NCBI GenBank assembly: GCA_023333565.1
Contig: JAJKFH010000755.1
Span: 372,001 to 436,000 of the forward strand
Source of the DNA: Puffinus mauretanicus
Taxonomy: Eukaryota; Chordata; Aves; Procellariiformes; Procellariidae
DNA length: 64,000 nucleotides
Direction of reading: 5' to 3'
Shown: positions 48,326 to 60,668 of the stretch, piece after piece
Position numbering within the stretch: the stretch's first letter is position 1
Layout: the number at the start of each line of letters is the position of its first letter
Notes under the pieces: model-generated
The model's database searches: none
What the model saw: only the letters and a program-made list of their open reading frames with translations
Told to the model about the DNA's origin: nothing
Translations under genes and position numbers: made by a program

Positions 48326-50779
48326 CCAGCGACTTGCCCGCATGCACAGCCCTCCCACGGAGAGCTGATGGACCTCCTGCCAGGCAGGAGCCAGGTTTGC
48401 AGGAAGGGTCACAGCGGTGGGATCAAGCAGCAGCATGGACTAGAGGAGCATCAAGCGCAGCTAGGGCAGACGAGAGCCGTGCCAGCGCTTCGTTACGACC
48501 CTGCGGCACCGTCCTGCGCGAGGCACGTCCCCTTCCCAAGCCTCTGCCTCCAGTGCGGAGATGAGCAGGCAGCAGCAAGGCTCAGGCTTGGCTCTTCCTC
48601 TGGACGCTGGCTGGCCATAGCCTGCTCGCCCAAAAACACCGGGCTAGACTTCTTCCAGCAAGCATGACCTTGCAGACTTCAAGATCTGACAGCTGAAAAC
48701 GGCCAAGAGCCTTCACAGCAACCCCAGCACTCGGATCCACATCCATAATCACAAACCGCTGCCCAGTACTCTTAACATTCGGCTGTACTGGGAAAGAGGA
48801 ATTGAAAAACCCAGATGCATGGGAGGAAAAGCATTCGGTGGGTAAAACAACAGAGCCAGCTTCCTTCCTGCAAGCTCAGCTCTCAGATCTATCCTGAATT
48901 AGGGATGCTGAAGGGAGATTTACCCCTCACCGCTGCGTCTGCGTGCTGGAAGACACCACCATGTAATTGCCATGCCCAGACCCCCACGCGATGATTTAAC
49001 AATAACTAGAATTACAACCCCATCTTCACCCAAAACCAGCATCCCCTGCTTGCCCCGCAATTCCCACGTGCCACCCTGTGTGACTGCAGGTGTCACGGTG
49101 TCACCAGGGGGTGCCTGGCAGGCACCGGCAGTGCCGCGGGAGCAGAGCGGCATCACTGCAGGGTTTGGCTGTTGAAGGCTGACGCACGGACCGTTGGCAG
49201 CTACACGGTGGCAAAAGTAAAAAGCAACCCTGTGAGCAATAACGGGCCAGGATTAACTCGGAAGTGCTTCAGATGAGTCTAAGCTAGACAAGCCGGCGCG
49301 CTACAGCTCATCGGAGGCGCTGCCGGCAGCGCCAGACATGGCCCCGGTGCTCTCCTACCACCGCAAAGCCCATTCTTGTTGAGCGCAGCCAGCCATGCCG
49401 CTGCTGGCTGTTGCCAAAAATAACATTAAACACTCAAAACGGGATATCTGAGCAAATCTGTTTGGCACTGAGCTCTGCATCACGATGCTTCCCATAGGGA
49501 CAAACCTGGGGGTTGATTGTCCCTCGAGCAGAGAGCTGGTTTCCACCAGGAAAGTGGAGCAGCCGTGCGGATTTAAAACCGGTCTGGTTACACCCTTGCT
49601 AACCCCAACGCAGAAGCGAACTGATTTACGAGAGGCTTAAAGATATCTGAATCAGTGGCCTGTCCTCATGCGCAACGTAGAAGGGGGTAGAGAGCACGTA
49701 AAAATAACCAAAAAGGCTTCCAAATTTCTGATAAAGCTCTGCACAGGCTGGAAGATTGCCAGCAGCCTGAGAAAGTCGGCAAGCGAGAGGAAGCAGCAAG
49801 ATGGATGTGACCAGGAAAGATCCCCGAAGCATCAGTCACGCAGATGGAAAGAAAGAAGAGCTGGTGAAGACCAAAGACAACCAACGGGCATAAATAACTG
49901 CTGGAGTAAGTGCTGGAAAAAAGGAGCTCGCCCTTCTCCCCCTGCTTGCCCAACGCCATCAGTAGGGTTGCAGAAAGGCACCCGCAGCAGCCCGAGCTCC
50001 GGGGCGTTGGTGGGAGCAGGGTGGGCGCCTTTGAACTGGCGTTTGTACCCTTCCCTTATGGGTTTTGGAGGCGGCGAGGCTCCGTGCCTCGCTCCCGGCC
50101 ACCCTGGTATTCCTGCTGTCCCCCAACCCCATGGCGGTCCCAGTCCCAAGCTGGGGCTCGCATGGTTGCAGCCACACGGGTTTCCCACAAGGATCACCCT
50201 CCACGGGGGTACAGCAGGAAAAGGAAACCACCGGCTGCTTCGGCAGGGAGGGCTCCATGCCGAAGTCGAGGTCTCATTTCTGCGTTCTCCGTCCAAAGGA
50301 GGACGGCCGGAGCGATCCCAGCTGAGCGATGCTCCCAGCCACAGCCCCACCTCGACAGGAGAGGGGCACGCAGCACCGCAATTCGGAGAGGACAGACAGA
50401 CGCTCGCTTGCTCGCTCCCAGGTTGGTCCCAGAGAAGGGAGAGCTTCTGGGCGTTATTGTTTCTTTTAGAAGAGGGCACAGGCAGCCTTGGCCATTTCCC
50501 AGGCTTCAGAAGAGGACGAACATCTCTCTGCCGCTCCTAACCACTTCACCTACTAATGCCTTTAATTCCCTTCATTCAATAACCAATTAGGGCACCTTGG
50601 CTACATGAGCTAAGGCTTCATTTGCAGCAGAGGACCGTCCGTGCGGCTGCAATCTCTCTTGCTGTCAAGCCATCAGCCTGGGAACACTTTGGGAAAAACC
50701 AACCAGACTGCAAAGTAAAGGAGGCGGGAAGGCGTACGCAGACAGGGACAAATGCAAGCACAGCGAGTACCACGCCAAG
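48326..50779. other. Intron 1 stretch without recognised genes
   Basis: No exon or repeat was recognised. A CTCF-like word lies at 49101-49115. The open frame at 49668-50540 (plus strand, 290 codons) is antisense to ZNF609 and matches no family. Confidence 0.55.
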
Positions 50780-51260
50780 AAATCCCTTTTTTTTCCCCAG
50801 GGAGGGTTAATAAATAGGTGTATTTCACAGATTAATAAAGCACATTTGCAAAGCTACGATATACATCAGAAAGTTGCTAATTCACGTTAATGACCCACTG
50901 CAAATTGCCGAATTTTGTGAATTAGCCAGCATGTAAAGGACTACAACAAAAAACAGCAAGAACCATGCATCGAAGTGTACTTGGCTTATTTCGGTAGTCG
51001 TAGTTCACTTTTAATTACTTGTGGCGATAGGTACAGAGACAAGGTACAGATTAGACGCGAAACCTCCCAAAAAATAAAAGAGATCTTCAGGACAAGAAAC
51101 TTCACCATGGCATCAGCTACTAAATCTTTGGGGAAGGAGCAGTAATTCTCCCGGAGATTAGCAAGACGCTACCTCTTCAATTGAATTCATGGCGGTTAAC
51201 GTTAGCGAAGTCATTACACACCTCATTTTCACTCCTTTAAAAGCTGCAAAGGAGACTCCT
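50780..51260. promoter_or_regulatory. AT-rich candidate conserved non-coding element
   Basis: This is a sharp drop in GC content within a GC-rich intron, with many TAAT/ATTA cores (GATTAATAAAG, CACGTTAATGAC, TTTTAATTACTTG). A perfect inverted repeat GCTAATTCAC (50876-50885) / GTGAATTAGC (50917-50926) is spaced by 31 nt, and the palindrome TAACGTTA lies at 51197-51204. This is typical of developmental enhancers, but conservation could not be tested. Confidence 0.35.
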
Positions 51261-54200
51261 CCGGAGCCACCCTTTCTCCCATTGGAGAAGCACCGGGATA
51301 ACTCGGAGCCAAATCTTTGGACTCGCTCAAGCCAGAAACGCTCTATTTAATCAAAACCACAAACGGGCTCAGCAAATTCCTTAAAATCATTCTCAAACTG
51401 CCTTGTTTTGTTATCAATAAATCGGCATAGCCATGCAGAGAGAGGAGACGTCGCAAGTGACGTAGCGCTGCACAAAGGTATCATCCTTCTGGCCCTCAGA
51501 AGAGCAGCCGAGCGGGCCCAGGAACGGCTCAGAGGGAAAATCCGATGCCGCAAAACCTTTCTGTGTCCACAATGTGCTCGGGGAAGGAGCGGCATAAAGG
51601 GACAACGTTATCTTTCCTTTTCATTTCTTTTCTTACTCCACAAACAGGGAAATGAATCGGGGGAGTTGAGCACTTAATGTTTAAATACAAAATGTCAAGA
51701 TTCTCCTGAAATTATCCTTATTCATCCGCAAAAATGCACTCACATCCTTTTACACCCTCTCTCCACACTCCCCCCACCCTCACACAACATCCGAGTTGAC
51801 GCTTAAGCAGCTACATCTGTAATTTTTGTGCACGTGAAGGACAGTGAGCTGCAAAAGCAAAACACCCTCTTGGTTTCATCTCGAAAACTGATTTTTCACC
51901 AAGACCTAGAACTGAAAAAGGTGTTTCCTTTAAAGAAAGGATATAAATTCAAAAAAAGAAATCTCGCAAGCAACTAGAGCCAAACAAGTTTCCCAGACAG
52001 GCAGCCTTGCGCTGTTTTCTTTACTGTAGGACCTTACTCTTTCCTCTGAAACCACATCGCACCACAAGGCGCTGATCCTCATTAGCAGGAAAGTGCATTT
52101 TCGATGCAATTGCGTGGCAAAAGAAGCCACGTCCTAGTGGGATCTTTTTTCCTTCCCTTCCCCGAAACAAAGCAGCACCCCTTCCTCATCTGAGCCAACC
52201 TGGCACGGGGACATGGAGCAGACCAGCTGCTGCCGGGTGGCCAAAGCTCCGGTTCAGTAGCTACACGCAGCCACCGATGAGCTCCCAGGGCAGCTGCGTG
52301 CTCTGACCGGCTCATCTACCTACCCTTGATCTTCCAAAAGACCCTTCACACCCAGATGAGCTCCTCAACATACCCTCTACGTCCCCAAAACCCTGCTGGA
52401 GTCAGGCACCCCCACGCAACGGCATCATCCTCCCTCCGGCCACTACCACCGCAGCACAAGCATCCAAATTATGACTTTCCCAAATAAGCGGGCAAGCTCC
52501 ACGGGGAAGGGACCAGCTCTCCCCATACCCAGAGAGCCCACACGTGCTTGACCTGTGCCCGTGAAGCATCAGAAGAGGTGTCACGGGAGAACTGCAGACA
52601 GTCCAGGCCATCTCCAGGTGCTTCGGGGACTTTGGTACTTCTCAAAACATCTCTCCACAAACCACCATCAACTGCAAAGAAATACGGGGCAGCTTTGGGA
52701 ATGGACCCACAACTCTCGCAACCCAGAGGTTGGGGAAACATCAGTCCATATTCTGCAGCAAGCCTGCAAAGATAAACACAGACCTCCCCTTGAACTCGGT
52801 GGGAAACCACCCCATCTCCTGCAGACTACCCAAAGCCGATCCGCTCGCTGCGGTCACTGTGTACAAGCAACCGAGCATGGTTAAACTGTCACCAGCCCCA
52901 GCAAGGTCACCTGCGGCCTCACCTCCTTTCAGTATGGAGCCGGCACATGACGCGCTCCCCGCAAGCGTCTGCCCGCTCGCTGCCTGCCCCCCCAGGTCCC
53001 TGCCTCCAGCCGGGGAAGCCGGCCAGAAGCAGCAGCATCAACGCTCAAAGGGCATAGCTGCACACGCACGCTGTCACACATCCCCAAAACAACATACCTG
53101 GCACCATAAATACCATCTTATTTACATAATACTCCGGATAAAGGGGACAAAGAGGCTTATTGCATTACATCTGGGACTAGTATTGCATCAGCGCCCAGAG
53201 GCCCTAATCCGAATCGGAGCCCTGCGCGCAGGCTGCAGTGGGACGGCGGCGAGGCGCATCCCCGCCCCCAGCCCGTCCAAGGTCGAGAGCACCAGGATAC
53301 AGCCCAGCTTTTCCGCCTCCTTCCATGAGCAAGCAGAGGAAGATCCCTTTCTAGGCAGCGTACACCCAGGAAATACCGAGTAAACCACAGTGTCGGGCAC
53401 AAGACGCGACTCTGGTCCCCAACCGCCTTTCTATTGCGGCCGAGTCCCGGAGTGAGATCCCAGCCACAGGTCTCCAACCGCTGTCACGGCGTGGACACGA
53501 CTCACGGACATCGACTGTGTTTCGGTAGGGACGCCTGTGTGGAAGTGCTAGAAAGACAAGGCAGCTTCTGGTTTTCTTGAATTTATGCAATAAAAATTAA
53601 AAAGATACTGTAAATATAATCTGGAGGCAAATTTCGATTCAACGTGGCCCAGTTCTCAAAGAGAACAAACGAGACGAGTGAACTCTGGCCCTTCCTTCTT
53701 GTTCATACATAATAAAGATACACAAGCTGTTAGGTAGCTCCAACACAGCGTGAGAACCCCTCAACCGCCTTTAGACTTTGCGAGCCCTTTCTTCCCAAAA
53801 AAGGCACAGCTAGCCTAACAATTTAAAGGGAAAAAGCTTTAGAGGCAGCAGAGGCAGAAGCCGTGCCCACCGACATCCGACAAGTCAGGTGCAGCGAGCA
53901 CGAGGGGACTTTGCAACCTTGCAACTGCAGAGAGGGAGAGATTATCTGCGGTTGCCACCCAGCCTGCGGCACAGGGCTACAGACGGACGAACGTCCCTCA
54001 CTCGCAGCAGCTTCTCCCCCCCCAAAAAAATAACACTGTTTTCGGCAGAGGCCGCCACGATAGGATAACACGTGTATTTAGAGACACCTACGTGCGTATA
54101 CGTGCACGCACCAGCCCCTCTCGCTAACAAGCAGCCTAATGGCGACTCACAAAACACACAGACCCTCCACTGGAAACCAAGTCCAAGCGCCCAGCTTGGA

Positions 54201-54949
54201 AAAAGAAAAAAAAAAAAAAACGTGTTCTGGCCATACTCAATTACAGATCATTACAACTTGCTTGATAATTAATTTCCTCTGGTGGCTCTAACTGGCTCGG
54301 AGCCCTTGTCCTGAACGCGAGGCCAGTTTAGGTGAAACATTAAATCCTTGTCCTTTTGCACCACCGAGACGGCCGCGCTCCCGGTGCTGCGCACGTCTCC
54401 CTTCTCCAGCGAGCTCTACCCCACAGGGAGAGGAAAAAACCTCGCTGGATGAACAAGGGTATAAAAGGGCAAGGATTTTTGTTTTCAGACTGAAACAGCT
54501 TCAAAATAATAAATTATAAATTATTTCTGGTCAAGACTTAATCAATAAAATAAGCTGACTGGGTTTTTCGAGTGCCGTGCATGTGCGGCCGTGTACTGCC
54601 AACAAAGAGCTAGAAATGTGCAGCATAATCTGATGCCGGAGTCATCGCACAAAGCGTGGAAATAGGTTTTCCTGAGGATGTCCAGGCGAGGAAGGCTGCG
54701 AGCACCCGCGCCGCCCCTGTGCACGCCGGAGCCCGAAAGCCAGCCCCGATGCCGGCATCCTTATTCTTCTGGAGGGGGGAAAAAAGGGCCTGTGAGCTCT
54801 TCGGTGTGTGCCACGAAAAACGTGTGTGTCTAACACCTCCTCCAAGGGAAAGGGCCTTCCCAGAAGGGGGGGGGAGGAAAGAAAAGGAAAAAAGAGGGTT
54901 GCTGGGAGATGGAGGGGAGCCAAGTCTCTCAGTCCAGACCTGAACCTGT
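51261..54949. other. Intron 1 stretch without recognised genes
   Basis: Mixed composition, with AT-rich parts at 51660-51960 and 53580-53720 and an A-run at 54206-54220. No coding sequence was recognised. Confidence 0.55.
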
Positions 54950-55953
54950 GACCTTCCCCGTGTACACAACGGGCGGGAGAGCTTCTCGGCAGGAGCGGCC
55001 ATCCTCGGCCCTCCGTCCCACCCGCAGCCTTTATGGGACGCCTCGCCGCCGGCACAGCCACGTTGTCACTCGCAGTGTCACCCCCGGGATCGGCCCCACG
55101 AGCAGGGCTCCGAAACGGCAGCGCGGGGGCTCGAAGGACAGCGGCTCGTCCTGCGGCACCGGGTCACCGCCACGCAGGGGCCCCACGGGCCCTCTCCAAA
55201 GTGCAGCTGAGGGGGGCTGGAGCCCGGCCCCTCGCCGGAGGGGCTGTGCTCTCAGTGTGTGCCCCCCCAGACACACACAAACAACTCGCGCTCGCTAAAT
55301 GCCTTTGGGAAAATTTAATCTCCCGTGATTTGGGCCGAGAACCCCCTACGAGGGGCCACGTCGTCCCCCCCCAGCACCCCAAAAGGGCCAGAGCGCAGCA
55401 TCCTGGGGGAACCAGCCCTCCCGGGGCCCCTCCGGTCCCCCCGTACCCCACACCCCCTCTGGACAGAGACAGGGGGTCAAGAGGGGGAGACACCCCCCCC
55501 CCAGGACACAGCTACCCTCTCGGGAACCGCATCCCCGCCTCCTGCCGCCACCCCCGACCCACGGCCTGGACGCACCGTCCCCCCCCAGCCCCGACCCTCA
55601 CGCCAAAACCTGCCCCGGGGGTGACCCCACAGACGGGGGATTCCCCCCACCCCCGCAGCCGTGGGGGCTCCGTGACGCCCCCCCCCACACACACACCGTG
55701 GCGGCGGGACACGCTGGGGACCGAGCCCCTAACCCCCCCGCAGCCGGGGGGATCCGCACCCACGCACACGGTGAGCCCCCCATCACACAGCCCCCGGCGG
55801 GGGGGGGACCCCAGGCCCAACCACCCCGTGGGTGCCCCCGGGCCCCCCCCGCCGCCACAGCCGCGGAGAAGGTGAGCCCCGCGGTCGCAGGGGGGTGAGC
55901 CCGCACCCCTGGGGGGCACCCGGCCCCCACACCCGGGGAGGGGAGGGCCGTCC

Positions 55954-56231
55954 CCAACGGCCACGGGGGCGGGGGCACATACCCCCGTCCCAACGGTCAC
56001 GGCGGGACGTCCCCGGACCGCGGCGACGGCGCCCAGCCACGGGAGGGGGCCCAAACCGGCGGGGGGGGGGCTCAAGGGCTGGGGGGGGTCCCGGCACCAA
56101 CGGCCGCGGGGGAAGGCCCCAACGGCCACCGGGGGGGGAACCCGGGCCACAGCGGTCGCGGGGGGGGGGCGACGACCCGGGCCCAACGGTCGCTGGGGGG
56201 GGCCGAGGCCAGGCCCAACGGCCGCGGGGGA
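55954..56231. repeat. GC-rich minisatellite in the first intron
   Basis: About eight diverged copies of a unit with core CCAACGGYCRC followed by a G-run start near 55954, 55990, 56051, 56097, 56119, 56149, 56182 and 56213. Spacing is irregular, from 22 to about 60 bp. The array begins about 70 bp inside intron 1 from the exon 1 donor. G-runs of 5-10 allow G-quadruplexes on the plus (template) strand. Confidence 0.75.
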
Positions 56232-56331
56232 TCCCTAACCGCCGCCTCCCCACACTCACACACACCGCCGGCGCGCCGCGGGGCCGGGCCGGGCCCGCAC
56301 TCACCCGGCTCCGCTCCCCTCCCGGGCGGCC

Positions 56332-56346
56332 CTAAGTCTCCTCCAT
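56332..56346 (-). promoter_or_regulatory. Upstream ORF of 4 codons in exon 1
   Basis: ATG at 56346-56344 opens MEET and stops at 56332. It has G at +4 and C at -3, a weak to moderate context. It is relevant only if the transcript starts upstream of it. Confidence 0.35.
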
Positions 56347-56381
56347 GGGGCCGCCTGGCCGCTCCTCCGCTCCGCCGGCAG

Positions 56382-56408
56382 CTAGGGGCCGGCCGCCGGG
56401 GCCGCCAT
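56382..56408 (-). promoter_or_regulatory. Upstream ORF of 8 codons near the transcription start
   Basis: ATG at 56408-56406 with G at -3 and G at +4 (strong context) opens MAAPAAGP and stops at 56382. Whether it is transcribed depends on the start site. Confidence 0.3.
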
Positions 56409-56419
56409 GCCGCCCGCGC

Positions 56420-56600
56420 CTGTGGGCCGCGCCGCGCAGGCCGCGCCGGTGTCCGCCTGGCGGGGCGGGGCGGGGCGGGGCGGGCGCTCGGCTCCGCTCG
56501 GCTCCGCTCGGCTCGGCGGGGACGCGGCTGCCCGGAGCCGGAGTCCGACCGGCAGCCGGAGCGGGGTGGCGCGACGCAAAACCCGGAAGGTGGAGCGCGG
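56420..56600 (-). promoter_or_regulatory. ZNF609: ZNF609 core promoter: GC boxes, repeats, ETS motif
   Basis: Overlapping GGGGCGGGGC boxes (about 56459-56484) are expected SP1-family sites. Next to them lie tandem CTCGGCTCCG-type units (56486-56516), and a CCGGAAG ETS core lies at 56583-56589. No TATA box is seen. This is the usual make-up of a housekeeping CpG promoter. Confidence 0.6.
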
Positions 56601-59600
56601 AGCGGGAGGGCGGGAGCACCGCCCCCGGCGGGGAGGAACGGCCGGCGCGGCGCGACCCGCACAAAGGGGGCGCCAGGGCCCGGCAGCCGCGACCGGAAAA
56701 CGCGGAGACCGGATCGCCCTCGGGAGCCGGGGCGCAGGAGCGGCGGGCAAATCCCGGAGCGAAGTGTTTTCCCCCCTGCGGAGCCGGAGCCGCCGCGGTG
56801 TCACCTCGGAAAGGGAGGGGGCAAATTTTGGGGGATGTTTGCTGTGGGGTGTCGTGTGAGACCCCCTGCCCGGCACGGTCCCCGCGCGGCTGTGCTTTGG
56901 GGGACGCCGGCATCAGCACCGGCCACCGGCCGGTTCGGCACAAAACCGCCCAGGCTGGTTTTCGGGCAGGGGGCTGCTCAGAAGGACCCGCCGGGAGCGG
57001 GCCGGAGGGGGGCACCACCCACGATGTGCCCTGGGGTACCCGCATCCACCCCAAAACCCCACGACGTCATGCCCCACGCGGCCATTCTTCCTCCCCAGAA
57101 CCGTCTCCGGTGCTGGACGGAAGGAGCACCTTCCTTCCCGAAACCACCCTGATCCCCAGCCCTCCTCATCCCCGGGAGGTGGCACGTCCCCCAAACCCTC
57201 TGCTCCCGACCCCAAAGCCCCGGTGCCATCCCCGCTCCGGCTGGTGAGGAAATTTCGGCTCATCTCAGTGTGGGGGTGTCCCAGCCCTGGTTCCAGGACA
57301 CCCCAAAATCAGCCCAGCGCAAGAGCGGCTGGCCCTGAGCAAGGCGAACCGGCGTGGCAAGCTGTGCCGATAGAAGATGGGGCGCACATCCAAGCCGGCA
57401 ACACGGCAGCGCCGAGCTCAGAGCCGGGACACGGTCCTGCAGCGAAGGCGATGGAGCGGGACCACCACCTCCACCCACCCACCTGGGCTCCGGCGTGGGG
57501 CATCCCAGCCTGCAGAGGTGCCATTCCTGGGGACGGCGGGTGTCCTCCTCCGGCTGGGTTTCAGGAGGACACCAAAGGAGACGCCGATTTCTTCCAATGC
57601 TTTTTGCCCCCAAACGAGGACAATGCGAGACCCAAACCCCTGGCGAAGGAGGTGGGATGCCGTGAAGGGCTGGCTTTTGGGTGCCATCACCCTGTTTCTC
57701 TGGCTTTTGGGGCTGGGGCAGGTGGGAGGGGAGCCAGAAGAGGTTTAAAGCAGTAGGAAAAGAGGGGTGAGAAGAGCATTCATTTAGCCCAAAAGAGATG
57801 AAGAGGAGAAACTCTTCCTTATCACGATGGAGAAATTGTCCTCGCACGGCACAAACCCAACGCTGGTGGGCCCCAAGACGACCTGTATTAACAAATTCAG
57901 GTCAGTTTTTTATGAAATTTTTTAAAGGATTGGGTAAAAGGTATTCTGGTCATTCAGTGCTGATTTTCAGTGCATCCCAGACGAGGAATGATGCTCCCAA
58001 GGGTGGGAAAACCAGTTTCTGCTGGGAATGCAGAACAAACCAGGGATGGGTCGGTGCATCAGCCTGCTCGTTCCCCAGCAAAACCATAAATGATGTAATT
58101 AATACAGGAGGAAAATAAAAACACTGCTGGGCAACGCGGCTTCGTTGGAAACAATCTCAGCATCCCTCTGATGGCGTGTTTTGCTGCAACCATGAGTGGT
58201 GCCCATGATCCAGCCTGCCCAGGGCTGCTGGAGCCCCAGCGGCGGAGCCGCCAGCCCCCCAGGACCCGACGGATTTTACCGACGACTGGTGGAGAACCTT
58301 GTGAAATTCTTGGGGATGAAACCTTCAGGTGACATGCAGATGTGAGCTGTAAGCAATATAAACGACGGGGAGGTGACAAAGAGCAGTTGCCGCTCTCACA
58401 GAGGTGGATGCAGGAGGTGGATCTGGTTTAATACGAAGCCAAATCGTGGGCTCGTATTAAAAGCCTGGCTTAGGTACAGGGTGGGCGACCCGTCCCGGGA
58501 AGCAGTGCTCTGAGACGGGGATTTTGATGGTTATTAGGTATGATGGGCAGGACATGAGCCCTGCGATCCCCTTGTCCCATGGGGATGGTACAAGATCCCA
58601 CTCTGTCACGGCCTTGTCCGACGGTGCTGCGCTCTAGGGATAAGGAGCAGGAGCTGGAAACCCCAGGGCTGCGGCACGTGGAGCCCAGCCTGGGTGCAAC
58701 CCCTGGGTGCTGAGCACGTCCTCCCTGGGTGCTTCACCACCCCGGGTGCTCGGTGCTCCAGGCCATGCCAGTGAGGCACAGGGCAGGGCAGCAGAGACAT
58801 CAGCAATGTTTTGTGAGACGTCCGCCACGTAACCGGATGCTCATTCTCCATGTGCCTGTCTTCGGCCTGGAAGAGCATCTCCCCCCGCATCATCCCACAA
58901 GCGCTGCCTTCGGGCTGGCTGCTCAAGGGTCAACCCCTTCCACCTCTAGGAGAGATGCTCCAGGGAGCTGCAGGCAGCTGGGGCAAAGCAACCTCAATGT
59001 CCTGCCTCTCCCACCTGGCCACCAAGGCCAAGTCCTTTCCTGCCTCCTTCTCCCCACGGCACCAGGACCCCAGGATGCCACCCCAAGCCCCCCGTCCCTC
59101 TCCAGCTTCGCTCCTACGGGCACCACAGACATTCCCCTCGCTCTTGAGGCACATTCACCTAAGAAAGGAAGACCTCCATGATACAAGAAGAGAAACGTGC
59201 AGGGAAGCAGGGAAGTCACTAGGAGTCCCAGTGCAGCCGATTGGGACCATACTGGTGGGACATGAGGGACAGGGACAGGCTGGTGGATGGAGGGATGCAG
59301 CCAGAGGAGTCAGGAAGCAGGAGAAGCCCATCTCCCTCTGCCACGCCGAACAGCAGCTCCCATACCATAACCTCCGTGCCAAGCCTGGGCGCCTCAGAGC
59401 TGAAACACCCGCGAGGGTTTTCCAAATGAGGAATGACACGGGTGGGCATTCAATCCAGATCCACCATCTCCAGCATCCCGGAGGTCCCATAAAAGAGATG
59501 ACTCCCAGGGCAAACACCAGCGCAGCGTCCCGCGGCCGAGTTTCAGGGCGGGCAGGGAGCTGGTGCGAAGGCTTCACACCCTCCTCCTCTTCCTCTCTGA

Positions 59601-60490
59601 TGGGGTAGCGACAGGAACCGAGGCGGAGGGCTGGGACAACCTGCAACTACTAACCGCGCCAAGCAGCTGAGCCCGCAGCCCTGCTCTGCTCCCCGCTGCG
59701 TCCCCAGGGAGCAGGAGGGATGCTGGCAGTGCTTGGGGGTTGCTTGGTCCCCTCCGGAGCAGGCTCCAGGGAACGAGGAGCACTTAGGCCATGGCGGGGC
59801 AGAGCCTGGAGCAACGTGGCACGAAAGGCTCACAGCCCAGTGAACACGAATGCGTAATGAGCACAGACACGGCAATGCGGCGAGATGCTGAATATGAAGG
59901 ATTAAAGAAAAAGGAGAAATTAATCTTATTCATAAGGCAGAGCGGGTTTTTAACTCATGCACACAGCTGCTGGAAGGGGGGGGCAGCTTTTGCGGGGTGG
60001 CTGCTGCTTTGATACAAATCAGGAGAGAGAGATGTAAGGCCGGGCACTTCCCAGCAATGCCAAGAGCTGTAAGGGCACGCTACCGTGAGCCGAAAGCCTC
60101 CGAGCAGGAACAGAGCCTACCTCTCACCCCGAGTCCCCTGCATCCCCAAGCACACGCTCAACAGGACTTGGGCTCTCTGGCTGGTGGGAGCCATCCCCCT
60201 CATCCTCCGCTTCTTGCCATTCTCCTGCGAGGCCGGCGCCGCGATGTGTCCGACCCCATCCAGCCAAAAGACCTCGAGGCACATTTTGGGGAGGGAGATG
60301 CTGCCAAAGCCAGGATGGAGCTACCTCCTGCCTGCCGAGACGGATGGAGCTGGGCTGTCCGCTGTCCTGGGATCCGGCACTCACAGGAGATGCGGAGATG
60401 CAAGCACTTGGTTGAATCCCCTCCCGTCAAGCTCCATCTCCCACCCACCCTTGTTCGCAGCGTGTGACTTCCCGGGAAGCACAGGGCTGT
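56601..60490. other. Intergenic region between TRIP4 and ZNF609
   Basis: About 4 kb between the inferred TRIP4 poly(A) site and the ZNF609 promoter. I see no exon, mobile element or RNA gene. An AT-rich part lies at 57890-58140. Open frames here match no family. Confidence 0.6.
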
Positions 60491-60520
60491 TGGGCAAGAG
60501 CTCAGTGAAAACACGTCTCT

Positions 60521-60526
60521 TTTAAT
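60521..60526 (-). terminator. TRIP4: Probable TRIP4 polyadenylation signal (ATTAAA)
   Basis: ATTAAA on the minus strand lies 142 nt after the TRIP4 stop codon and is followed by GTGTTTT. Cleavage is expected at about 60490-60510. It is the nearest canonical or common variant signal seen, but a more distal site is not excluded. Confidence 0.5.
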
Positions 60527-60668
60527 GGTTTTGGAATATAACGGATAAAGCAATACCTAAAAGCACTAGGATCCGTCTTGCACCTGCTTTCCAGAGTCGA
60601 GGACCATCCTGGTACTCTTCGGTGGCAGTCGGGTGCTGCGTGGGAATGCGGCACTGCTCCCCCGCGGC
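60527..60668 (-). other. TRIP4: TRIP4 3' UTR
   Basis: Sequence between the TRIP4 stop codon and the ATTAAA signal. The length is typical of a compact avian 3' UTR. No other motif was recognised. Confidence 0.55.

Larger units (their letters stand above)
41845..56304 (-). other. ZNF609: ZNF609 intron 1 (14.5 kb)
   Basis: This intron lies between non-coding exon 1 (donor GTGAGT at 56304-56299) and exon 2. From the 3' side it holds microsatellites at 42969-43001, 43351-43384, 44001-44047 and 45925-45940. It also holds homopolymer runs at 46122-46141, 46616-46629 and 54206-54220, a CR1 fragment with a terminal hairpin at about 47993-48325, and AT-rich candidate regulatory DNA at 50780-51260 and 53580-53720. 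The GC-rich first kilobase belongs to the CpG island. No exon was recognised. Confidence 0.85.
56305..56420 (-). other. ZNF609: ZNF609 exon 1 (non-coding), 5' boundary approximate
   Basis: The minus strand shows GGAGCCGG|GTGAGTGCG, a strong donor with exon end at 56305, inside the CpG island and in the right place and orientation for ZNF609 exon 1. The 5' end is placed only by its position just downstream of GC boxes at 56459-56484. The exon contains no ZNF609 coding sequence, in line with the start codon being in exon 2. It may be longer. Confidence 0.6.
54950..57200. promoter_or_regulatory. CpG island over the ZNF609 promoter and exon 1
   Basis: The region is very rich in CpG and G/C runs and spans the ZNF609 5' end. 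The plus strand is C-rich at about 55270-55830 and G-rich at about 55830-56260, so base skew switches inside the island. Long open frames here on both strands reflect the lack of AT-rich stop codons. The boundaries were judged by eye. Confidence 0.85.

Noticed and set aside
49668..50540. 290-codon plus-strand frame in intron 1
   Set aside because: No known domain, GC-rich composition, and overlapping long frames on the other strand; treated as chance.
55033..57247. Long open frames (up to 300 codons) on both strands of the CpG island
   Set aside because: They overlap each other in several frames, consist of Pro/Arg/Gly/Ala-rich sequence and lie where stop codons are rare because of base composition. 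None resembles a known protein.
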